Notes under the pieces: generated by a model
What the model was told of the DNA's origin: nothing
Database searches by the model: none
What the model saw: the letters and a program-made list of their open reading frames with translations, nothing else
Position numbers and translations under genes: made by a program
Shown here: in pieces, positions 22,912 through 29,715 of the stretch
Layout of the letters: every line of letters starts with the position of its first letter
How positions within the stretch are numbered: position 1 is the stretch's first letter
Source of the DNA: an uncultured Oscillospiraceae bacterium
Lineage (GTDB): Bacteria > Bacillota > Clostridia > Oscillospirales > Oscillospiraceae
Assembly: GCA_947600025.1 (NCBI GenBank)
Contig: CANQFY010000013.1
Coordinates: 1 to 35,591, forward strand
Reading direction: 5' to 3'
Length of the DNA: 35,591 nt

Positions 22912-23090
22912 TGGCCGATCAGAAGAAGCAGATCCCCCTGCGCCTGAGCAAGCGGCTGTACGACGACCTCGCCGCCTGGGCCGAGGAGGACTTCCGCTCC
23001 CTCAACGGCCAGATCGAATTTTTGCTCACCGAATGTGTCCGCCGCCGGAAAGGGTCATCGTCTGCCGGCAAGGAACACGAAAACAGCTAA
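22911..23090 (+). CDS. Small Arc-family ribbon-helix-helix DNA-binding protein
   Basis: 59 aa. QIPLRLSKRLYDDLAAWAEEDFRSLNGQIEFLLTECV fits the beta strand plus two helices of Arc/MetJ-type dimers, and a basic Ser-rich tail follows. The TGATG overlap with the SPFH stop sets the start at ATG 22911. It is probably a repressor binding the palindrome at 21818-21854. The pairing could look like a toxin-antitoxin unit, but the SPFH partner is not toxin-like. Confidence 0.88.
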   Translation: MADQKKQIPLRLSKRLYDDLAAWAEEDFRSLNGQIEFLLTECVRRRKGSSSAGKEHENS

Positions 23091-23161
23091 AATCCCTGTC
23101 CGCCTTTTGAGTTCCCTCTATTTTCAGGTAGGTTCGCGCTCCGTACAAAGGAAAAAGCAGC

Positions 23162-23195
23162 GGGAGGCCCCAGGATAGGGCCTCCCTCATTTTTT
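23162..23195. terminator. Bidirectional terminator after the RHH gene
   Basis: Perfect 9-bp stem (23162-23170 with 23178-23186), 7-base loop, then TCATTTTTT on the plus strand; on the minus strand GCTGCTTTTT follows, so it may also end spoIIP transcripts. Confidence 0.88.
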
Positions 23196-23240
23196 GGCCT
23201 TATGGTTCCAACGCCAGGCGGCAAAGCATTCCCGCAACGG

Positions 23241-24233
23241 CTAGGAGCTCAGGGCCTTCAGCGCCTGGGCCAGGGGCTCCATGGCCGCCAAAGCCTGGGC
23301 GAGGGTGTTCCCCGCGCCCCCCACTTCGATGAGTAGGGCCCCGGGGCTTAAGTCCTGGTTAAATCGCTGGGCGCACAGGTCGATGGGCCGGCACAGCCCC
23401 GGCCAGATCCCCTCCAGCGCCGCCTGGAGCTTCACCGCCAAGGTCAGATTCTCCCGCCAGGCAGGATACTCCAGCCCTCCTGCGTCGGAGCCCATCACCA
23501 GCATCAGCCGGGCGGCCTGGATACCCGCCCGCTGGGCAATGTGGGCCACCTGGGTGCCATCGCTGTTCTCGGCGGCGTCCCGGTGGAGGTCCAGCACCAC
23601 CTGGATGGTGGGGTATTGGGCCAGATACGCTTCAATGGCAGCCCGGGCGTCTTCATAGGAGCCGTTGTAGGAGGGATAGTCGTGAACGGAGCGGTCATGG
23701 ATCACCTGGATGCCATAGCCTTCCAATAATTCCGCCAGATAGTCCCCCACGGCGAGCATATTGTATTGCTCTTCCAAGCTGTGAAAATCCGACGAGGGTG
23801 TGTATTCCCGCCCCGGCTCCGGGGTGTAGCTCTCGGTGGTGTGGGTGTGCAGGATCAGCACCCTTGGGCCGGGAGCGGTCAGGGTCAGGATCAAGGGCTC
23901 CGTCAGCAGCGCCACCAGATCCGGCGCCGCCCCGATCTCATCCTGGAGCTCCACTCGGTCGGCGTCCTCCGGGAAAAACACCGCCGCCGTGGGAGGCGGG
24001 ACGGTGGCCTGGGTCGTGACGGCCGAAGCCGCCGGTTCCGTTTCCTGGGTGGGGAGGGTCTGGGAAGGACCCACGATCCGGCCCGTTTCCAGGTACGTCA
24101 GCAGGGACAGAACCTGGGGCCTCCCCAGCGTCCGGGTCAGGGGAGAGAAAAAACCCGTTGCCGCCAGCCGCAGCACCACGGCACACACGATCACTGCCGC
24201 TCCCAGCCGAAGACTTCGACGCTCCTGATCCAT
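23241..24233 (-). CDS. spoIIP: Stage II sporulation protein P (SpoIIP)
   Basis: 330 aa. SpoIIP is the membrane-anchored amidase and endopeptidase that, with SpoIID and SpoIIM, thins septal peptidoglycan and drives engulfment. One membrane segment (about 10-30) is followed by a linker rich in Thr and Pro, then the catalytic domain with ILHTHTTESYTP (127-138), LDLHRDA (214-220) and LIEVGGAGNT (301-310), which supply zinc ligands and the catalytic Glu. The ATG at 24233 follows a purine-rich tract; a GGAG lies 14 bases away. This marks the host as a spore former. It lies 22 bases after tadA. Confidence 0.95.
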   Translation of the reverse strand: MDQERRSLRLGAAVIVCAVVLRLAATGFFSPLTRTLGRPQVLSLLTYLETGRIVGPSQTLPTQETEPAASAVTTQATVPPPTAAVFFPEDADRVELQDEIGAAPDLVALLTEPLILTLTAPGPRVLILHTHTTESYTPEPGREYTPSSDFHSLEEQYNMLAVGDYLAELLEGYGIQVIHDRSVHDYPSYNGSYEDARAAIEAYLAQYPTIQVVLDLHRDAAENSDGTQVAHIAQRAGIQAARLMLVMGSDAGGLEYPAWRENLTLAVKLQAALEGIWPGLCRPIDLCAQRFNQDLSPGALLIEVGGAGNTLAQALAAMEPLAQALKALSS

Positions 24234-24255
24234 TTTCCGCCCCCCGCTCCTTTTG

Positions 24256-24720
24256 CTACCTGTCGCCGCCCGGCCTTCCCCGTAGCTGCCTGAAAAAGTC
24301 CCGCAGCGCCCCGGCACATTCCTCCGCCAGCACGCCTCCCTCCACCGCCGGGCGGTGGTTGAAGGGCATGTCAAACAAATTGCACACCGAGCCGCAGGCC
24401 CCGTTTTTAGGGTCCGCCGCTCCGTAGACCACCCGGGGGATCCGGGCGTTGATGATGGCACCGGCACACATGGGGCAGGGTTCCAGGGTGACGTAGAGGG
24501 TACACTCCCACAGCCGCCAGCCCCCCAGGGTCCGGCAGGCCTGGTCGATGGCCTCGATTTCGGCGTGGCCCAGGGCGCTGCGGCCCGTCTCCCGCCGGTT
24601 CCGGCCCCGGCCCACGATGGCCTGTCCCCGGACGATCACACAGCCCACCGGCACCTCCCCGTCCCGGGCGGCCTCTCCGGCGAGGGCCAGCGCCTCCGCC
24701 ATAAACAGCTTGTCCTCCAT
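24256..24720 (-). CDS. tadA: tRNA-specific adenosine deaminase TadA
   Basis: 154 aa. It deaminates the wobble adenosine of tRNA-Arg(ACG) to inosine. The zinc deaminase motifs HAE (52-54) and PCPMC (81-85) are present, as are NRRETG and FNHRP. AAAAGGAGG eight bases before the ATG at 24720 fixes the start; the longer frame to 24756 is not supported. Confidence 0.97.
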   Translation of the reverse strand: MEDKLFMAEALALAGEAARDGEVPVGCVIVRGQAIVGRGRNRRETGRSALGHAEIEAIDQACRTLGGWRLWECTLYVTLEPCPMCAGAIINARIPRVVYGAADPKNGACGSVCNLFDMPFNHRPAVEGGVLAEECAGALRDFFRQLRGRPGGDR

Positions 24721-24775
24721 GGAATACGCCTCCTTTTCCCCTCCATCATAACCCATGATGGCCGGGCCGTCAAGG

Positions 24776-25111
24776 CTATTCCATGAGCATCGCCGCCAGC
24801 AGCACCACCAGTTCCTGCCGGCTCAGCACCGGCCGGCCCCGCTGCACCATCCGAAGGCAAGCGCTCTCCACCCGGTCAGACAGCAGCCCTTCCAGCGTCT
24901 CCTCCTGATGATTTTCAGCCTGGCCGGTGAGCAGAAAGTCCACCGTTACCCCTAGGGCGCTGGCCATGTCCACCAGCGTCTCTACCGACGGCTCCCGCCG
25001 TCCCTGTTCATACATCCCCACCGCACTGGGGCTGAGCTTTAGCCGATGGGCCAGCTCCGCCTGACTCATGCCGGCCTTTCGACGCAGAGCGGCGATCCGT
25101 GGACCCAGCAT
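24776..25111 (-). CDS. XRE-family helix-turn-helix regulator
   Basis: 111 aa. Residues 4-60 form a Cro/CI-type domain (IAALRRKAGMSQAELAHRLKLSPSAVGMYEQGRREPS), followed by a helical C-terminus of about 50 residues (LLSDRVESACLRMVQRGRPVLSRQELVVLLAAML). The target is unknown; it may act on the divergent three-gene operon at 25260 or on tadA-spoIIP. AAAGGAG lies seven bases before the ATG. Confidence 0.92.
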   Translation of the reverse strand: MLGPRIAALRRKAGMSQAELAHRLKLSPSAVGMYEQGRREPSVETLVDMASALGVTVDFLLTGQAENHQEETLEGLLSDRVESACLRMVQRGRPVLSRQELVVLLAAMLME

Positions 25112-25259
25112 CCGCGCTCACTCCTTTCCTGACTACGGTCTGCTCTTAGAATAGCACAACCCGGCGGAAAAATCTGGTGGAATTTGGGCCTCTACACACT
25201 TTGCAGAAACATTCTCCTCCCTCCGGCAGAAGGCGACGCCCTTCGACTATCTGTCTCCC

Positions 25260-25288
25260 TTGACAAAACACAGAGCGTGTAGTATACT
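25260..25288 (+). promoter_or_regulatory. Promoter of the three-microgene operon
   Basis: -35 TTGACA (25260-25265), 17-base spacer, -10 TATACT (25283-25288). A leader of about 90 bases follows before the first gene. The region 25112-25259 between the XRE gene and this promoter holds nothing else that I recognise. Confidence 0.85.
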
Positions 25289-25385
25289 ACCTCATGGAAA
25301 TAGACGGCACAAATGAAAATGAAAAGTACAGGATTCGACTCTTTTCTTGGGACAAACCGCAATTTAACCCGAGAGGATGTTCGAA

Positions 25386-25523
25386 ATGCGCAAGTCCATC
25401 TTTCAACCGCCATACCCCGACCCGCAAACCCAGCCGGCCTCGGGCTTCTGCCCGGTGTGCGGCGGGGAGGTCTACGCTCCCAGCTTGACCTGTTCCCGCT
25501 GCGAAAGGGGGCGGATTCGATGA
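25386..25523 (+). CDS. 45-residue zinc-ribbon microprotein
   Basis: Starts MRKSIFQPPYPDPQTQPAS and carries CPVCGG (22-27) and CSRC (36-39), a short zinc ribbon. AGAGG lies about nine bases before the ATG. The stop overlaps the next start (ATGA), the pattern of a coupled operon, and this supports the gene despite its size. Other frames across this stretch start at 25294 and 25313 but lack comparable features. Function unknown; such ribbons bind DNA, RNA or protein partners. Confidence 0.7.
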   Translation: MRKSIFQPPYPDPQTQPASGFCPVCGGEVYAPSLTCSRCERGRIR

Positions 25524-25753
25524 CCCTGCTGCAAATCAGCGAGGGCTATCGCGCCGCTGCCGTCCCCCTGCGAAACCGCCTGAAGGAGCTGCGCACAGCC
25601 CTTAGCGGTGAGACCGATCCGGAAGCCGCCTGGCATCTGCGCCGGCGCATCGCGGAGCTGTCCCCCATGCTCACCCAGGTCAACGAGCTGCGGGAACTCA
25701 CCGCCCGGTACTACGAGAAAGGGTACTACCGCAATGAAAAATACACGCTATGA
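25520..25753 (+). CDS. 77-residue helical protein of the microgene operon
   Basis: Predicted almost wholly alpha-helical, with Arg, Glu and Leu in heptad-like spacing (LRNRLKELRTALSGE, LRRRIAELSPMLTQVNELRELTARYYEKG), so a small coiled-coil dimer is likely. The ATG overlaps the zinc-ribbon stop and the 3' end overlaps the sigma-4-like start by 20 bases. No family recognised. Similar short helical proteins accompany sigma-4-like genes in mobile elements of related bacteria, as far as I recall. Confidence 0.72.
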   Translation: MTLLQISEGYRAAAVPLRNRLKELRTALSGETDPEAAWHLRRRIAELSPMLTQVNELRELTARYYEKGYYRNEKYTL

Positions 25754-25976
25754 CGGATACCTGGGCCCCCGGCTGCCCCAGTCGGTGCAGCTCAAACGCG
25801 TGCAGCGGGTCATTCGGGAGGAACTGTCGGAGCTCCAGCGCCAAACGCTTATTGCCTACTATTTCCAGGAGCAAACCATCCCTCAGATCGCCCGGGAGCG
25901 AGGGGTAAACAAAAGCACCGTCAGCCGCACCCTCCGCCGGGCCGAGGACAAGCTGCGCAGATACTTAAAATACTGA
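25734..25976 (+). CDS. Sigma-70 region 4-like DNA-binding protein
   Basis: 80 aa. Residues 31-78 read like sigma region 4.2: LSELQRQTLIAYYF, then the helix-turn-helix QTIPQIARERGVNKSTVSRTLRR. Region 2, needed for core binding and promoter melting, is absent, so it is not a complete sigma factor. It could dock on RNA polymerase or act as a simple activator. It is third of three overlapping small genes and is followed by a terminator. Confidence 0.82.
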   Translation: MKNTRYDGYLGPRLPQSVQLKRVQRVIREELSELQRQTLIAYYFQEQTIPQIARERGVNKSTVSRTLRRAEDKLRRYLKY

Positions 25977-26012
25977 AAAATCCGACACGCCGCAAGGCAG
26001 GTCGGGCACCGG

Positions 26013-26043
26013 GCCGGGCTGGAACCGCCCGGCATTCTTTTTT
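26013..26043 (+). terminator. Terminator of the three-microgene operon
   Basis: Stem GCCGGGC / GCCCGGC (26013-26019 with 26027-26033), 7-base loop, then ATTCTTTTTT. Confidence 0.85.
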
Positions 26044-26090
26044 CCCTGATTTTCCGCACCCTACGACATAAAAAATTAAGAATTTAGGGG

Positions 26091-26119
26091 GAGACAAGCG
26101 GGAATTTTTGTGCTATACT
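26091..26119 (+). promoter_or_regulatory. Possible promoter of the DUF3810-rsmG operon
   Basis: -10 TATACT (26114-26119) with a weak -35 GAGACA (26091-26096) and 17-base spacer. Confidence 0.45.
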
Positions 26120-26182
26120 ATGGGAAAGCGAAAAATCAGGGCTGCGGCCTTTTTCATTTGCGTTTTTTAGGAGGCGATTCCT

Positions 26183-27394
26183 TTGAAATACTGGCGGGGC
26201 TACCTGGTGGCTGGCGTGCTGGCCTTCTTCACCTGGGGCCTGATGCAGTTCGCCCAGACCCACGGCCAGGTACTGGACCTGGTCTACCCCTTTCTCACCC
26301 GTTCCGTGCAGGACTCCCTGGCCGCCTGGAGCGGGCAGGTGGATGTGTGCCTTTGGCAGCTGCTGCTGGTGCTGCTGGGGGTTGCCTGTGTAGCCAGCAT
26401 CGTGCTGATGATCATTTTGCGCTGGAACCCCATCCAGTGGTTCGGCTGGGTGCTGGCGGTGGCCAGCCTGATCTTCTTCCTGCACACCGGCATCGGCGGA
26501 CTGAATACCTACACCGGCGCCCTGGCGGACGATCTGCACCTGCCCGTCTCCGAATACACCCTTCAGGAGCTGAAAGACGCCACCATCTACTACCGGGACC
26601 ACGCCAACACCCTGGCCGCCCAGGTGGCGCGGGAGGGCAACAGCGTTTCCTTCGCGGATTTCGATACCCTGGCCGCCCAGGCCGGGGAAGGCTTCCAGCG
26701 CCTGACCTACGAAGACTACTATGCCGTCTTCGCCGGCTCCACCGCGCCGGTGAAAAAGCTGGGCTGGGCGGAGATGTACACCTCCATGGGCATCACCGGC
26801 GTGACCATGCCCCTGACGGGAGAGGCGGCGGTGAATCCCACGGTGCCGGCGGTGAGTATTCCCTTCACCATGTGCCATGAAATGGCCCACCGGATGAGCA
26901 TCACCCTGGAGCGGGACGCCAATTTTGCCGCTTTCCTGGCCTGCCAGGCCAACTCCAGCCCGGAATTTCAGTACTCCGGCTATTTTATGGCTTACAGATA
27001 CTGCTACAACGCCCTGTACAGCGCCGCCGGACGGGACGCCGCCCAGGAGATCGCCAACGGGGTAAATCAATATTTGCAGCAGGATCTCTACGACTACAAC
27101 TACTATTTCCAATCCAACCGGGATCCGAAGGCCTCCCAGCTGGCTGACAAGGCCAACGACACCTATATCAAGGTCAGCGGCGATGACCGGGGCGTCGCCT
27201 CCTACGGGGACGTGTGCGACCTGCTGGTGTGCTGGCACATCCAGACCGTGACCCTGCCGGCCCAGCTGGAGAATCCCGAGACGCCCTTCGATCCTCTGGA
27301 CGAGAGCCAGGTGGATCTGTCCGGCCTGCCCCACGGCCCCCAACCCACCATGCCTCCGGAGGACCAGGGAACCGATGGAACAGAGCCTGAATGA
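26183..27394 (+). CDS. DUF3810-like membrane protein with HExxH motif
   Basis: 403 aa, resembling DUF3810 proteins. Three hydrophobic segments (about 6-24, 57-79, 86-102) precede a soluble domain. CHEMAHRMSI contains HEMAH (232-236), and LERDANF follows with Glu 243 close by, so a zinc metallopeptidase of the gluzincin type is plausible. The C-terminus is acidic. The start is a TTG at 26183 with AGGAGG eight bases upstream; no nearby ATG fits. It overlaps rsmG by 20 bases. The protease activity is inferred from the motif only. Confidence 0.85.
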   Translation: MKYWRGYLVAGVLAFFTWGLMQFAQTHGQVLDLVYPFLTRSVQDSLAAWSGQVDVCLWQLLLVLLGVACVASIVLMIILRWNPIQWFGWVLAVASLIFFLHTGIGGLNTYTGALADDLHLPVSEYTLQELKDATIYYRDHANTLAAQVAREGNSVSFADFDTLAAQAGEGFQRLTYEDYYAVFAGSTAPVKKLGWAEMYTSMGITGVTMPLTGEAAVNPTVPAVSIPFTMCHEMAHRMSITLERDANFAAFLACQANSSPEFQYSGYFMAYRYCYNALYSAAGRDAAQEIANGVNQYLQQDLYDYNYYFQSNRDPKASQLADKANDTYIKVSGDDRGVASYGDVCDLLVCWHIQTVTLPAQLENPETPFDPLDESQVDLSGLPHGPQPTMPPEDQGTDGTEPE

Positions 27395-28067
27395 GGCCCT
27401 GGCCCGGCTGGGCCTGGAGCTGCCGGCGCCGGTGAAGGCCCAGCTTTGCGCCTTTGGCCAGGCGGTGCTGGAGCAGAACCGGGTGATGAATCTCACCGCC
27501 ATTACGGACCCCCGGGAATTTGCCCGGCGGCACCTGGCGGACAGCCTGACGGTACTCCTCTCGGCGGAAACCCGGGGGAAGCGGATCATTGACGTGGGCT
27601 GCGGCGCCGGTTTTCCAGGCGTCCCGGTGAAGATCGCCTGCCCGGAGGCCCAAGTGACCCTGCTGGACTCCCTGGGCAAGCGGATGAATTGGCTCCGGGA
27701 GGCGCTGCCCGCCCTAGGAATCGAGGCGGAGTGTGTCACCGGCCGGGCGGAGGAGATCGCCCCGTCCCGGCGGGGGCAGTACGACATCGCCGTGAGCCGG
27801 GCGGTGGCCCGGCTGAATATCCTGCTGGAGCTGACCGCCCCCTTCGTCCGGGTGGGCGGGCTGGTGCTGGCGCTGAAGGGCCCCGCCGCCGGGGAGGAGC
27901 TGGCGGAGGCGAAAAACGCCGTGGCCCGGCTGGGCCTGGCGCTGGACGGGGTCCGCGCCTTCCCCATCGGAGAGGCGGAGCACCAGGTGCTTCGGTTCCG
28001 GAAGGTCTCCCCCACCCCGGAAAAATACCCCCGGAAATTCGCCAAGATCAAACAGTCGCCCCTTTAA
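27375..28067 (+). CDS. rsmG: 16S rRNA (guanine-527-N7)-methyltransferase RsmG
   Basis: 230 aa SAM-dependent methyltransferase acting on G527 of 16S rRNA; loss gives low-level streptomycin resistance in several bacteria. The SAM motif DVGCGAGFPGVP, NLTAITDPREFARRHLADSL, LLDSLGKRMNWL and VSRAVARLN are diagnostic, and the tail PEKYPRKFAKIKQSPL is typical. It starts inside the end of the DUF3810-like gene, so translation is coupled. The usual neighbour mnmG is not here. Confidence 0.97.
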   Translation: MEQSLNEALARLGLELPAPVKAQLCAFGQAVLEQNRVMNLTAITDPREFARRHLADSLTVLLSAETRGKRIIDVGCGAGFPGVPVKIACPEAQVTLLDSLGKRMNWLREALPALGIEAECVTGRAEEIAPSRRGQYDIAVSRAVARLNILLELTAPFVRVGGLVLALKGPAAGEELAEAKNAVARLGLALDGVRAFPIGEAEHQVLRFRKVSPTPEKYPRKFAKIKQSPL

Positions 28068-28075
28068 AAATTTCC

Positions 28076-28112
28076 CCCCGCCGGCGGAAGAACTTTCGCC
28101 GGCGGGGTTTAA
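28076..28112 (+). terminator. rsmG terminator
   Basis: Perfect 11-bp stem (28076-28086 with 28097-28107), 10-base partly paired loop, followed by TTTAAT. Confidence 0.75.
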
Positions 28113-28148
28113 TCGTGGCGCCTCTTTGGTTTTTCACGGAATAGAAAT

Positions 28149-28180
28149 GATCCCAGGCCGGAAATGCCCGGCCTGGGATC
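28149..28180. terminator. Second hairpin between convergent rsmG and NERD genes
   Basis: Perfect 13-bp stem (28149-28161 with 28168-28180), 6-base loop. Short T-rich sequences follow on both strands (GCTTCTTTATG and ATTTCTATTCC), so it probably ends the NERD gene transcript and backs up the rsmG terminator. Confidence 0.65.
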
Positions 28181-28237
28181 GCTTCTTTATGATTTGACCT
28201 AAGCAGAAAAGAATCAAGTCACTCAATTCGCCGAAGC

Positions 28238-29512
28238 TCAGGCTTTGGCCTTCAGGTCGGCGTACACCTCGTCCAGGGTCTTGTACAGGCTGCCCCTTTC
28301 GATGAATTTGACGGAGGGCAGAGCCTTGAACAGCCCGTCTTCATCCAGGATCGTGTTGTAATGCCCGCTCAGGCGAAAAATTCCCTCGGTGGTCCGAGTG
28401 CTGCCGTCCGTCTCCTTATATTCGACGCGCGCCCAGAAATACCAGTTAATCGGGAAGGCGATGGCGCCACGGTCATATTTATTCTGGCGCTCGATGATCA
28501 TGCTGTCCAGCTGTTCCCGGGTATAGTGGGAGATCTCGTCCAGCGCGTCGGCGATGGCATCCACCTCCCGCTTACTGAAGCGGACTTTGTAGTTTGTCCG
28601 CAGGTCGCAGTACTGATAGCCGTTCCTGCCCTCTGCGTTGCCGAAAAAGTATTCGTTTGGCGCCTGGCTGTGGTCCAGGTGGTCCTCAATCTCCAGGCTG
28701 GCAAAAAGCACCACGTTGGCGGCGTTGTAGGGGTGGGCTGCCTTGTCGCGGCACGCCCCGTCGGGCAGGTGGTCGTACAGGTATTCCAGCAGGAAATTGA
28801 TATGGTTCTGGTTCTGAATGACGGGGTTTTCCATCTCGTGGGTCTCGTTTCCCATTCTCTGCTGCCAGGTGGGGGCAAGGAAGCCGCCGTAAAATGCCCC
28901 GCCCCGGGCCTTGGCCTCGATAACATGAATGCCGCACTCATTTACAGAGACAATATCGATCTCGGTAAAATCCCCGTTCTTCTTCGGCACGATGACGTTG
29001 TTCAGGACACGCCCGTAGACGTCGCAGTTTTTCAGGCATTCCTCCGCCATCATCGTGGCGATGTATTCACCGTACAGGCCCCGGTCCTTTTTGATCTCGC
29101 TGGGACGGACACCGGTATTGAGCCACCAGGCGGATTTGGTGAAGCGAATATTATATTTAACCTTCGTGTGATTGAAGGCGATAAAGTAGCAGACCACCAA
29201 TAAGGGCAGATAACCGATCAGACTCATCGCCATTATCGTGTTACCAGACAGGAGTCCTTCCAGCGCCATCACCGCGTACAGCGTAAGAAGCACCGGCAGA
29301 TAAGCAATCATTTTGGAAACAAACCAGATGGCGAAGTTAATCGTATCGCTGCTGCGGAATGCCTCAACCCCCTGCCGCCCGTCCACCTGCCAGAAATATC
29401 TGCGCAAGGACATTTGATAGAGCGCAACATAGTCCATGAATTTCAGCTTTTTGTTAGATACGGCGGACGCCTGCCGCTGTCCTGTCCTTGTGTTGTTTGT
29501 TTCGCTTGCCAT
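28238..29512 (-). CDS. Membrane-anchored NERD (nuclease-related) domain protein
   Basis: 424 aa. Two membrane segments (about 60-84 and 91-112) follow a 55-residue start. The NERD domain begins near 140, with GLYGEY (Glu 149), DFTEIDIVSV (Asp 186) and HVIEAKARGG (Glu 199, Lys 201), the E-D-ExK pattern of PD-(D/E)XK nuclease folds. About 200 further residues have no recognised domain. Base composition and codon use are visibly richer in A and T than in the neighbouring genes, which suggests transfer. It is a single gene with its own promoter and a long leader. NERD proteins often lie near defence genes, but no partner is seen here. Confidence 0.85.
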   Translation of the reverse strand: MASETNNTRTGQRQASAVSNKKLKFMDYVALYQMSLRRYFWQVDGRQGVEAFRSSDTINFAIWFVSKMIAYLPVLLTLYAVMALEGLLSGNTIMAMSLIGYLPLLVVCYFIAFNHTKVKYNIRFTKSAWWLNTGVRPSEIKKDRGLYGEYIATMMAEECLKNCDVYGRVLNNVIVPKKNGDFTEIDIVSVNECGIHVIEAKARGGAFYGGFLAPTWQQRMGNETHEMENPVIQNQNHINFLLEYLYDHLPDGACRDKAAHPYNAANVVLFASLEIEDHLDHSQAPNEYFFGNAEGRNGYQYCDLRTNYKVRFSKREVDAIADALDEISHYTREQLDSMIIERQNKYDRGAIAFPINWYFWARVEYKETDGSTRTTEGIFRLSGHYNTILDEDGLFKALPSVKFIERGSLYKTLDEVYADLKAKA

Positions 29513-29596
29513 TGAACCGATGCTCCTCCCTGTTCCATCAAGGTAAAACCATTGCCGCGGGACCCTTTTTCATTCCGCGCCTACGAAATCGTACCT

Positions 29597-29629
29597 GTGC
29601 CATGGATATATGATATGCCTGCATGGCAC
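29597..29629. repeat. Inverted repeat in the leader of the NERD gene
   Basis: GTGCCATG (29597-29604) and CATGGCAC (29622-29629) with a 17-base AT-rich spacer, just downstream of the predicted start point near 29635. It could be an operator or an RNA hairpin. Confidence 0.5.
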
Positions 29630-29641
29630 CTACGCGATTCC

Positions 29642-29671
29642 ATTATAACACCGGATGGCCTGCAATAGCAA
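29642..29671 (-). promoter_or_regulatory. Promoter of the NERD gene
   Basis: On the minus strand: -35 TTGCTA (29666-29671), 18-base spacer, -10 TATAAT (29642-29647). The leader before the ATG is about 120 bases. Confidence 0.65.
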
Positions 29672-29715
29672 CATTAATTTTAGGCTTTTGGAAAAAAATA
29701 ATCAATATATGGTAA

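Noticed and set aside
21868-23090. SPFH/RHH pair as a toxin-antitoxin system
   Set aside because: The small protein looks like an antitoxin-type repressor, but the partner is a scaffold-type SPFH membrane protein placed first, without toxin features.
25294-25488. 64-codon frame starting near the microgene promoter
   Set aside because: It overlaps the better supported zinc-ribbon gene in another frame and its start lies at the predicted transcription start, leaving no ribosome site.
26084-28051. 655-codon open frame on the minus strand
   Set aside because: It is antisense to the DUF3810-like and rsmG genes, lacks recognisable domains and a ribosome site, and comes from GC-rich codon bias. 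Similar long antisense frames at 92-1477, 10359-11570, 12114-13355 and 29752-31047 were rejected for the same reason.
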